A stretch of DNA of 64,000 bases from Heliocidaris tuberculata (Eukaryota; Echinodermata; Echinoidea; Camarodonta; Echinometridae), in contig CM046842.1 in NCBI GenBank assembly GCA_025618425.1, positions 40,396,037-40,460,036 on the forward strand. Reading direction: 5' to 3'. The translations under genes were made by a program, and so were the position numbers. Below the pieces are notes generated by a model, which had not been told where the DNA came from, ran no database searches, and saw only the letters and a list, made by a program, of their open reading frames with translations. Positions 1 through 11,100 of the stretch are shown piece by piece. The stretch's first letter is position 1; every line of letters starts with the position of its first letter.

Positions 1-1650
1 TTCAAGGTGACAGTGTAGACATTAAAACTGTGAGACAGAGTTAAAGAGCATACATTGCTAGAGCTTTCGAGGGAAGGCATGAGAAATAGTAGTGTAAGAT
101 CTGATCATAAAGTTAGTGACAAGATTGCGGAACATTCATTATTATTATTTTTTTTTTTTTACACAATAATCGCCCGTCCCCTAAATTCACCCCCTCCTCC
201 CTAAATGAGCTCCTTAGAGGCAAGGTAGGCCAACCCCCCATATCCCATTTTTGAGAAAACACGTGTGATGTTAAAGAGAAAAATCAGTGCGCTTAATTAA
301 TTCATACAAGGAAACTGTAAATAGATGGTGTGGGAGTACATGCCTGGTAATACCAACAGTATCAGAATATGCACCGAGTATTACAGTTTATACATACATC
401 TTACTTTTCAAAACCCAAATGTCGGTTTAAAAAAAAAACAACAACAACGGAAGCCTTAGGCCTACACCGTCGTGGACTTGAATTTAAAACACAGACATAC
501 TGTATCTTATGGAAGGATAATCAAACTGAAAAATGTGCCCCCCCCCCCTCTAGTAACTGTATGTGATAATTAAAAGCATTTATTGAAATTGATCCACTTC
601 GAGGATATGGAGGCTATAAAACGAAATCACGATGTCGGAGGGCGGGGCTAATTTAGGGTCAAACTGGCAGAATTTTGATAATTTATTTCATTTGCCAAAA
701 CCTTTTTAGGCCTTCTTTGAATATCAGTTTCTTAAAGGAAATTTCGACTTATTATTTCCTCATAGTTTAGTTTTCAGGGAAACCCTATTTTATAATTTGC
801 AGAAATTCACAAGGAATAATTTAGAATATAATAAGGAAGTTGAATATTAAATTCTTTTTTTGTTTTGTTTTTACCTTCCATCGAGAATCAAGTACACAGG
901 ACAACTAATTCTCTAAAGATCGATTTAACTTTTTATGATACAAGATGTACAGGAGTGCCTGACGCCTTTCTCCGTATCCCCATGGGTCGTTGATCGTGTC
1001 TGGACATCTAATTGGTTATATTTCGGGTGAGGGGGGGGGGGGGGGGTGGGGAGGGAAAGACGAGTGCGAGAGAGTTTGAAAGGGAATATTGTTGAGGGGG
1101 GGGGTGTTGATAACTGGATAGACGTTGGATAGATTAATGTATGAAATTAAATCAGATGATAGTTTGACATAATATGTTTTTATTTTTTCATTTTATATAA
1201 CAGTTAAAATAATGGTTACAGTCCCGTTACAGTATACAAAGTGGTTGAAATATGTAATGAAACTTTGATCACCCTTGATCACCTCATAACATTTTCAATC
1301 TATTTATCATCATTTTTATTATTTCTCTTTTTAGTTAGGGGGGATTATTTGTATTTTTGCCGTTGAGAACAGAGACGGTCCCAAAATTTTGAGATGATTT
1401 TAACAACAGATGGCGCTGTTTCTCTTGTTTCCCAGGATCTTTATGCTCTTTCGTAAGTTCACCTGCTCGATCTATCTCCAATTCCATTTGAAATAATGAA
1501 GTTGGCACTTATCCAGACTTGGTCGCCTTAAATTACATACATGTACATATGATGTGTATTTCCTTTTTCCTCTTCCATTGTCGGTTCCATTTTTCCAGTT
1601 CTCCTCTCATCTCTCTCTATGGGCCTATCTATATCTCCTTCCAAGTGTAA
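1..1650. other. Non-coding, no gene recognised
   Basis: AT-rich sequence with poly-T near 150-162, poly-C near 539-549 and two G runs near 1028-1048 and 1096-1106. The only ORFs are short and of odd composition. I see no exon with matching splice sites and no recognisable repeat family here. Confidence 0.5.
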
Positions 1651-1654
1651 TTCC

Positions 1655-1830
1655 TCATTTCTCTTTCTCTCTCTCTCCCCCTCTCTCTCTCTCTTTCCCT
1701 CCCTCTCTCTCCCTATCTCTATCTCTTCCCCCTCTCCTCTCTCTCTCTCTCTCTCTTTCCAGCCCATGTCGCTTGTGTCCCTTAGAGTACATGTACTTTC
1801 ATTTCGGGGGGGGGGGGGGGGGGGGGGCAC
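1655..1830. repeat. CT-rich microsatellite followed by poly-G tract
   Basis: Nearly pure pyrimidine (CTCTCT and TTTCCC blocks) from about 1655 to 1762, then a run of about 21 G at 1806-1827. Overlapping serine/leucine-rich and proline/glycine-rich ORFs on both strands come from this composition and are not genes. Confidence 0.9.
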
Positions 1831-1834
1831 TTGT

Positions 1835-1950
1835 TTTTCAGGAGGTTCGTTTTTCCGAAGGTTCATAATTCCGAAACACAAATTTTCCATAGCAGTGGGT
1901 TCATTATTGCGAAAATGAAAAAGGCTTCATAATTCCGAAGGTTTGTAATT
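1835..1950. repeat. Array of GGTTCATAATTCCGAA-type short repeats, copy 1
   Basis: Several diverged copies of a 15-16 base unit (GGTTCATAATTCCGAA, also GGTTTGTAATTCC and GGTTCGTTTTTCCGAA). The same unit forms larger arrays at 30187-30480 (same orientation) and 35085-35297 (inverted), where it marks the ends of a composite element. This copy is probably a solitary end of the same family. Confidence 0.7.
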
Positions 1951-2099
1951 CCAAAAAAGTGTAAAAAGAGTAAAAAAAAAAAAGAAATATGACAAGCACT
2001 GCGTGTTTCTTCTCCTGCTCACTCTCAAACTCTTTCACTGAATTTTTAGTCTTGACTTGCTTTCTCTCACTCAGGTCTTTTTTTTTCTTGTATTCTCTC

Positions 2100-2225
2100 T
2101 CTTTGCTTTGCTTTGCTTAAAGCCGGGGTAATAACATGCAGGGCCCTCACGGAGAACAGTATTTAGTACTGATGAGGCCACCCTGGGTAAACAAGACATA
2201 TTATTATTATTATCATTATTAATCA
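2100..2225 (+). mobile_element. Possible retroposon 3' end with (ATT)n tail
   Basis: A 100-base segment ending in CCTGGGTAAACAAGACAT and running into ATTATTATTATT. Segments ending this way are typical 3' tails of L2/CR1-like LINEs and SINEs. No coding part is attached, so the family is not certain. Confidence 0.4.
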
Positions 2226-2229
2226 TACA

Positions 2230-3130
2230 TGTACTTCTCCCCCACCCCGTTTCGATTTCATATCACAAGTAGAGTGGCAACTCCACGGAAAGTTATCTAT
2301 GAACACAAAAAACATAACATTATGTAGAAGAAAATTGGCTTATTATTTTCTGACAGGTACATTTCCATAAATATCTTAAGAAGTCTTAAGTAGCCTAATA
2401 ACAGGCTCTAATTTTTTAAAAATTGAAGTGCAGTAATAAGCGCACAAAAATCTTTCCTCCCACATTTACCAGAAAGCAAATATAAAACTGCTGCAGCCAT
2501 ATCTATTCAAAACTATGCCACATGTATCATAATAAACATGTATACATCCTACATAATTTTCAAGATAACATGAAAAAAAATCAATAAGCAGTAATTTAGA
2601 GAGGGGGGAAAAAACCCCTCTTATAAAAAGAGCATTACACTGTAGACGTCTAATGAATTCTTCAAAAATTTAGTGGCCAAGCTGATACTTTTTTAAAATA
2701 CAAAGCTACATACAATAAAATGATATGAAAAGACATGAAATACCATGAGGTAAAAGGCAAAAACCCTCCTGTAAACACAAAAGTACTACATGTACATGTA
2801 TTCAAATGGAAAGTTCTTGAAATCTCATATGAGGTGTCGTTGGTGAAACCACTCTTGTAAAACACAAAGCTAAATTATCAGTGACATGGAAAAATAATAA
2901 ATCTAATATGAGATGTAAGATTATCTTACTAGTACTACCAAGTATTAAAGGCATTTCACATTGAATGATTTCTTGTACAAGTTTTGACAAGCTGTCAAAG
3001 TTATTGGCACTTATTCTTGAAAGCCACCTAGGGTCAGGGTTATGGTTAGGCAAGGTTTAAACTTGGCCTAAAGCTTGGCGGCTTTGAAGAATACAGGCCT
3101 CTACACACCGAATAATAAGAATTATAGCAG
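2230..3130. other. Non-coding, no gene recognised
   Basis: AT-rich sequence with a few TACATGTA palindromes. No exon, repeat array or element end that I can support. Confidence 0.5.
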
Positions 3131-3139
3131 GATTTTTCT

Positions 3140-4500
3140 CAATTCCCACTAGCCCTTCTCAGGAAGTTCTGTCTATTTTCTACAAGTTCACCTGGTTGGA
3201 AATAAAGATACAATGTTCTGGAAGAATTTATGGACATGCAGAATGCCAGAAGTAGGCAACGGCAGACCCTCTGTCCATTGTCACATGACAAGATTTATAG
3301 CAGCGTATTCTCCTCTCTATTTACCATGAAGTCAAAGAAAGTTCAATCTGTTTTTCCTGGAGTATGCTTGGTTTGAATTTTGAAGTCAACATGTTCAGTA
3401 ATAATTTTTGTTCAATATCTGCAGTATGTAACGGAAGACCCTTTGTAGTGGAAATACAGGATTTATGGCATAATTTTGCTCTTTTCCTCTCTTTAACAGT
3501 GTGGAAATGGGAGAGGTCTCAATTTTTTTACATGAAGTTAGCTCTATTTGAAGACGGCATATACTCAGTAAGGACTGCCTGTCCAGATTCTGTAATGTCG
3601 AAGAAATTTATCCCAGTTTTTCCTGGAGTTCACTTGCTTTGAAGACACCATACCTGGTAATGATTCCAGTGATTTATGTGTATTGAGTAGATAGTGGAAG
3701 GTCATCTGTCCACTGATTGACAAGATAAATACAGTCAAACCCGCTTTAGCGACCAACTGTACAAAAAGATCACCTGTCTATAATGGCCACATTTTTATGT
3801 TTTGCTTGGACATTATTTCTCATTGAAAACATGTACTGAAGGAACCTGTACATATAGACCACCTGCTAATAACAGACCTACCAACGCTGAAACCCAAGAA
3901 ATCGGGACAAATGATAGGGCAGAGGCTGAAAATAGGGACATTTCTGAGTTTCCTATACACTACTACAGACAGATTTTTGCAAAAATAAGGACACAGTGGT
4001 AGAAGTGGCTCTTTCTTTTACCCAAAAATCTGGATTGTCCCTGTTAAACAGGGACAGTTGGCAGGTATGTAATAATGAACCTTGAATAAAGACCCATCCA
4101 AGGAGTGGTCTTTACACACGTTTCAATGTACATGTATCACAATAATATCTTTTTACGTTGAAGAAAGTCTTGTCAGATTGTTTGATGAGTTTGCTCTGTT
4201 TAAAAATGCCAAATGCTCAATGATCTGAATCATAGGTTATGCCTGTCGAACAACAATATTTCTTGCACAAATCTCCTCTCCTCCCGATACTATGACGTTG
4301 AAGAATGTTCAGTCAGCTCTTCCTTTGAAGACACCATACTCAGTGATCCTAAAAAGAATGCCTAAACTTTGTTATGTCTGTTGAACATCAATATTTATAG
4401 TACAACTTTTCTCCTCTCCTTAGAATGCTAGTACATGTATGTTGAAGAAAGTTCTGTCCGTTTTTCCAGGACGTCATTTGGTTTAACCCATGGCAGTGCA
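3140..4500 (-). repeat. Decayed tandem copies of the MRI1 terminal exon region
   Basis: At least five diverged copies of a segment resembling 4981-5090 (the end of MRI1 with its 3' flank) occur at about 3307-3400, 3540-3573, 3590-3675, 4262-4350 and 4400-4490; a weaker one is near 3161-3200. Each repeats the order CTCCTCTC, then GAAGAAAGTTCTGTC, then TTTTTCCTGGAGTTCACTT, then TTTGAAGACACCATACT. Read on the minus strand the copy at 3590-3675 still encodes YGVFKASELQEKL followed by a stop, against [13 protein letters not shown] in the true exon. The copy at 4262-4350 encodes TEYGVFK, then loses frame. They lie 3' of the functional stop. I read them as an expanded and decayed tandem array, not as functional exons. 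Confidence 0.75.
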
Positions 4501-5002
4501 GAGTTTTCTGAAGGTCTCTATTAATCGGCTTTCCCTCCTCAAATTGGCAACAATTATTCATTTTCCTACTCTTACATAGTTTGAAAAAATAAAAATCTTT
4601 ATTTTAAAAATGAACAAATGTGAATGCTAATTGCAAAATTTAACAGAAAAATTCCCAAATTGCACAAGAAAATAGGACTATATATTTTACATTATGTTGC
4701 CAATTTGAAGATTTTAATGATTAGTTACCATTAAGTCACTCATATTCAAGAACAGCACAATGCACTCCATTGAAATGGACTCAAAATTTTCAGGGAATTC
4801 TTCTCTTTCTGCTCTTGTATAAATGTGTAATTCCTAGTATTTTGGATAAAAAAATACTGCAAAAGTGTCACTAAAAGGAGACACACTACTGCTATGGTTT
4901 AAAGATGACACATTCTCAGTGATATTTAAAGAAAACCTGAAGAACTTTACATCCATAAAATGACAATATCTGTGACACAATTATTCTCCTCTTCTCTCTT
5001 TA

Positions 5003-5133
5003 CTATGATGTCGAAGAAAGTGCTGTCAGTTTTTGCTGGAGTTCGCTCGGTTTGAAGACACCATGCTCCGTGACGATACCAGAGATGAGGTCAGCAGGGG
5101 TCACGTCAAAGGCAGGATTCCAACCTCTGATCC
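5003..5133 (-). CDS. MRI1: MRI1 coding exon 6 (terminal)
   Basis: Encodes [20 protein letters not shown] and a C-terminal tail ending in SSTS, then TAG at 5005-5003. WNPAFDVTP is conserved throughout the family. Decayed copies of this exon and its 3' flank are strung out downstream (3140-4500). Confidence 0.95.
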
Positions 5134-8100
5134 CTGCAGAAAGAAAAACAAAATGAAACATACGGTGATACACTGATGAGAACCGTTAGGTAGCTTTAAT
5201 AGAGAAACATGGCGAGTAAGAACGTGGGAAAGACGCATATGACAAAATTATTTAAAATCATAATTTCATTCTATAGAGGCAGAACCAAAATAATAGGATG
5301 TAGAATTAGTATTTAACTCGATGAATATTTTTCAATATGAAGACTTTTATTCAGATAAGTCTGATTGTAATTTTGGATGCACAGACAAAACTAGCAATAT
5401 TGCTCTTTGCGTCTTTCCCGCGTCTTTCTGCGCCACTGAGTTTTGCTAAGCTACCTTAATTAGAATTCATATTTAATACAAAATTTGTAAAAAAAATGAA
5501 AAAAATTTAAAAAATGTTTTAAAAAAGACACTGTTTCGGATAGCTGGTGCTGTTGCTGATTAGTGGTAGAAATTGATCACTACATTGTAAATCTTGGTTA
5601 ATAATTTTTTTTTTTGTGGCACAAGGTTATGTAGATCTCACAACAGTGATAAAAGTCACTGTGCAAAATGAAAGTTTCCCCATTTGTTCTGCAAACAGGG
5701 CAGATTTATGGATACATGAATGATTAGAGATAATTTGAACACTATTTGAGGTATGGGTAGAAAACTTGCTAGACCTATTTACTATATGAACTATCTATAT
5801 GCCATGTTTTAGAATTTTTAATTGCTGCACGGCTGAGATCCAAGAGGGCAGAGTGATATCTGCCGTTCCCTGGCTGAGACACACACCACTGAGACTGACC
5901 TGTTACCTCCTTTTCCACTACAGATTGAAATCCTAGACTATTTTTGAGTATACATGTATTTTACATAAATTTTGTAGATGTGACAAAGTCGACTGTGGAG
6001 GTTTGCTGTTTGTTCCATCAGTCCATCAAAGCAAATAAAGAGTTAACAAGGATTTGTGCTGGTAACTAACCTGGCGCTGCGATCTGCATGCCATTAATCC
6101 GGGTCAGCTCAAGTTCATTACGCTCCTCAATGACGATATGATCCCCTGAGGTGAGACTGAGGTCAACAGAGGTCACGGGGGCAGCAATGTAGAAAGGAAT
6201 GTTGTGATGCCGAGCAGCCAGGGCAAGTTGGTAGGTACCGATCTTGTTTGCCGTGTCACCATTAGCGACAACCCGGTCTGCTCCGACAACAACGGCTGTC
6301 AGAGACACGAGGAATTGAGTATTGAGTACTGAATTTATTTATTCTTTTGCATTTCAACAACAATTAAATTACATAAGCAGTAGAAATGCATGATATCATC
6401 AACAGCAATACATTGTAAAAAAAAAAACGAAACCCTCCAAAACAACACAATAACAATAAAAAAAAGAAACGAAAAGAAAAAAACAACTGGAACAAAACAA
6501 TCAAGATATTCAGTTTAATACTATTCCAATTTGTCACAATTGTCCTCCATACAGTTGTTTCATATATTTTGAAAGATCAAATTGTAATGGTGGTAAAATG
6601 AAGAGAAAGTTTAAATGGTATCAGGTTGAGGAAATCAATCACATTACAGAGAAGAGAGAGAGAGAGAGTAAAGGTGAAATCTCAAGAGAGGATTCTAAAG
6701 GAGGGATATGTAGTACATAACAAAGTTGGCTATAACGAGGTAACAGCTATAAGGAGAATATTGTCACCGTCCCAAATTTGCTTGCGTGTAATTTGCAGCA
6801 AGAACCTTTATAGCGAGGTCGCCTATAACGAGATATCAGCTAAAATAAGCGCAGGGAGCCTACCCCAAAACACAAACGAGACTTCTTTTTGTCGTACCAT
6901 GAGTGTGCGCTATATATGCGGAACATTCCTTATCTATGTTCAAGAGCTCAAAAGAGTGACAGATTTGACTATAGTTGGTAATTTAGCATCTGGACATAAC
7001 ACTTTTAATGCATTTTCAGATATGATCCAACATTTCTATTAGCTAATTCAGAGGATGAACACACTATTAATACCTTATTGGCTATCAAATTAGCATATAA
7101 GCGGCGGCAGAAGAACTCGCTACACCCATTATCAGTGCACATGTAGAATCTAGTCCCATATGTGCATTTTTATGTATGTTCTGATATAGCAAGATAACTG
7201 CTATAACAAGGAAAATCCTTCGGTCCTGATGGCCTCGTTATATCGACTTTCCTCTGTACATGCAAGGTGGAGAGAAAGCACATGAGAAGAAAGTGAAAAA
7301 AATCAAATTGCAGGGAGAGAGATGGACTATCGAACAGGTGGTGTGTCGCTCTGGCGGGTGAAACTGAAACAGCAGGTTTAATTATTGATGTACAGTGACA
7401 AATGTTCTTTCCTCTTGTGTTTTATTTCTTGACATGGGTAATGATACATCTGTATTGAATTGTTATTAATACGTAATTTGTAGAGTCTGAGAGACATCAG
7501 TGACGTATTTATCTCCATATAAATCCTGAATGCATTCATATACATGTACAAGCCCTTTGCTTTTCATATTTCACTTTAAATCAATTACTTAAATGTAAAC
7601 TCGCCCATAACTCATTTCTTGAGCATGCAGAATGATAATGAGGGATGCTGGGATCCATTCATACCATTTTTTTCTCTCTTATGTTTTGCGCTGAATCAAT
7701 TACCAATGTGAACTCATCCATAACTCGTTTTCTGAATATACAGGATACCTATTCTTCCTCTTTTCATATTTCTTTTCATAACTCCTAAAAGGATATCATA
7801 CTATCTATAAAAAGAACCTTAGATCCATTCACACACAAGCATTTCTGTTTACATATTTAACTTAAAATAATCAATTACCAATGTGAACTCACCAGTAACT
7901 CCCTTCTTGAGCATACAGAATGATGCCATGCTGTCTGTAATGAGGGAGGCTGGGATGCTTTCATACACGAGCTCATAAGCGGTTAGCCGTGCTCCCTGGT
8001 TGTACGGACGTGTCTCTGTACAATAGACATGCTCCAGGTTCCCTCTCTCATAAAGAGCACGGATCACACCTGGTAGTGGAGAAATTATAAGAGGATGAAG

Positions 8101-11100
8101 AGACAAAGAGAGAGAGAAGGAGAGAAAGAGGGAGAGAAGGAGAGAGAGAGAGAGAGAGAGAGAGAGGGGGAGATACACAGAGAAAAAAAGGGAGAGATTA
8201 GGGGAAAAATAGAAAATAAAGAAAGTAGGGAAAGGAAAGAAAGAGAGAGAGAGAGAAAGGGAGATACACATAGAGAAAAAAAGGGAGAGATTAGGGGAAA
8301 AACAGAAAATAAAGAAAGTGGGGAAAGGAAAGAAAGAGAGAGAGAGAGAAGGAGAGAGAGAGAGAGAGAGGGAGATACACACAGGAAAAAAGGGAGAGAT
8401 TAGGGGAAAATAGAAAATAAAAGTGGGGAAAGGAAAGAAAGAGAGAGAGAGAGAGAGAGAGAAGGGGGGGGGGTAGATTGGTAGGAAAAAAAGAGAGACA
8501 AGAAAGTGGAGTAGAGAAAGAGGGGAAACAACATTGGGGAGGGAGAGAAAGTGAGAGAGGGAGAGAGTGGGAGAGAGAGGGAGAGAGAGAAAAGAGAGAG
8601 AATACAGGAAAACAACAAAGGAGGAAAAGGAGTCAGAGATAGAGAGATAACTATATTGATAAGAATATTACAGTCAATAGTGTCAGGTTTAGTAGAAGAG
8701 TGTCAATGACATTCTAAATGTACCCCTTCTGTGGCATGAAATTGACAAACAAATCACAACTCTTTAAGAATACAAAATGGTAAAAATTATGCATTTTAGA
8801 CTCTGCACAAATAATAAACCTACATGTGCCCATTTTTATGCATAGAAGAAAAGAAAAATACAAGTACATGTAGCTACTGCTATTCTGCTCTTAAATGCAA
8901 ACACATCTATGATAATCCTTAGGGAGGATCCACTCCCCCTTCCAAGACAGCACAGAAACAGTGAAATAAAAAGGCACCCATTTTGAAAATACATATACAT
9001 GTATGTAAATCTAAAACTTTCTTGGAGGTGTCATGGTATAGTGGTTCAATCACTTGACTTTCAATCCAAGGGTTAAGGGTTCGAATCCCAGCCCGGCACT
9101 AACGTCCTTTGGCAAGACATTAATCCACATTTGCCACTCTCCACCCAGGTGTAAATGGGTACTCGATAAGCTAGAGCGCTACATGTACGTATGTGGCCGC
9201 CAAGCTGTGACGGGGGTAATAATATTGGAGCGCCAGGACAGTCACGATGGGACAGATATGAGCGCTATACAAGAAGCCACCATTATTATTATTATTAGGT
9301 GGTCTGTCGTAGACCTCTTAATTTCGTCAGAATTTTCTTTCTTTATTATTATTCATCTTTTATTTTATTCCCACTTTCTTGTTACCATGATTCCTCAAAA
9401 TCGGCTCAGTCAATTTTCTTCAAATTTTCGTCAGTCATCAGGTCCTAAATGATCAAGCTCGGGCATCTTTTTCAATGTGATTGTGACGTCATCCAGGCGC
9501 CATTTTGTAAAATCACATTATCGATCATATCTTCATAACGAGTCGTCAAAAACGAACCATTTTTTATACACATGAACTTCAGGTCAAGGGTCAACATAAA
9601 ATGTCATCAAAATCCATGCGCGCATCATGACGCGCACATACGCGCGCGTCAAAATTTAGAATTGCTCAAAATCACTTTTTAATCAAATTAGAGTACGGTT
9701 CAGGACATTTTAAGCATTTCAAATTTTTCCGCCCGTGCGCGTCCGCGAGTGCGTTATGCGAGCGCGTACAGAACGTAAAAACGCCGTTTTTTCGCATGGT
9801 ATGTATTCCTTATACTATTCCTGACAATTTCCAACTATTTACAGTCATTCTCGACATTCCATAATGCCACACGCGCGCGTCAAACTTTCAAATTCGTGCG
9901 CGCGTCAATGGGCAATATAATGTAAAAAGTGGTAAAAACATGCCTATCTTGAATCCGCCATAGCTCGTCAGAAAGTTTGAAAACCCCCCCATTTTTTTTT
10001 CATTTTCTGAAAGCCTATGAGTTGTAGACTGTAATTCATGAAAAAAATTTGGGGGTCAATTGATCGGAACGTCGTCACATTTGCATATGAACTCAAAAAT
10101 TCGATTTTGAAAAAATGACGTCATAAATTTTGTATTCATTTGACAATATTTCACTCATAGTTGGTCAATTTTCATCCAATTTTCGATATGTTGTAGCTGA
10201 GACAATTCTCTACAAGACCAGTCACTAGGGCTGGAACGAAAAACCGGGTACCCGAGTCCCGCCCGAGAGCCTCGGGACCCAGGTCAAAATATTAGATAAC
10301 CGATACCCGAAAATGAGTATTTAATTATCACCTATGTATGTACATGACAAGGCGGTAGATGAACGTCGAACAGCCATTTACTATTTACATGTAAAAAAAA
10401 TCCATGTAGCGCTCTAGCGCACCATTGCAGTGATGCGCTTTTGATTCGTTCAACTCACTGTGAAACATAACCTTACACATTCGTATACACAGAGAGCAAA
10501 GCTCACTGCCGCTATTCGGAGATTGCTCATTGGTTCATTGAACCCATGACATAATTTGCATTTAGTGTCCTTCCCCCTTCTTTGCAGTGAACGATAAGTC
10601 TATGAGCGATTAACGGGCGTAAAGTTTACAAACTCATGCATATTCAACAGTCGCTCCACACTCGCACGTGGCATCTCACAACTCGTACACTATTAAACAG
10701 GTATTTTTAACATCGACGATCACGATCTGACACTGTCACAATATCCTGAAACTTTAGCAAAGAAGTTACCAATTACTGAAATCAGATTAAGAGTACATGA
10801 ACGATATATCCAAAATAATATCCTTCATTGTTCATGCGAAAGTGAAAAGCAAGGCTGTGAGAAGCAAAGGATGTCTACAGTGCGCGCGATTAACATTTTC
10901 ATTCATAAAATTGGGCTTGTGACGTCATTTCATGATCGGTCCGTTAATAACAAGTCATGACAAGTCATATGCCAGCCAGCCAATGAAGGTATGCGCCTTT
11001 TTTTTTTCTTTTTTCTTTTTTCCTTTCATATACCGCGGCGGCATTGGGCGGAAAGGCGCTTTGTATAAAGTGAGTAAGTGACTCGATCTCTACGATCACG

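Noticed and set aside
1528..1918. Overlapping 99-120 residue ORFs on both strands
   Set aside because: Made only of CT-microsatellite and poly-G translation; arginine/glutamate and serine/leucine runs with no domain.
7849..8640. 177-residue minus-strand ORF and plus-strand ORFs over the GA-rich tract
   Set aside because: Only the C-terminal part on the minus strand is real (MRI1 exon 4); the rest is low-complexity intron.
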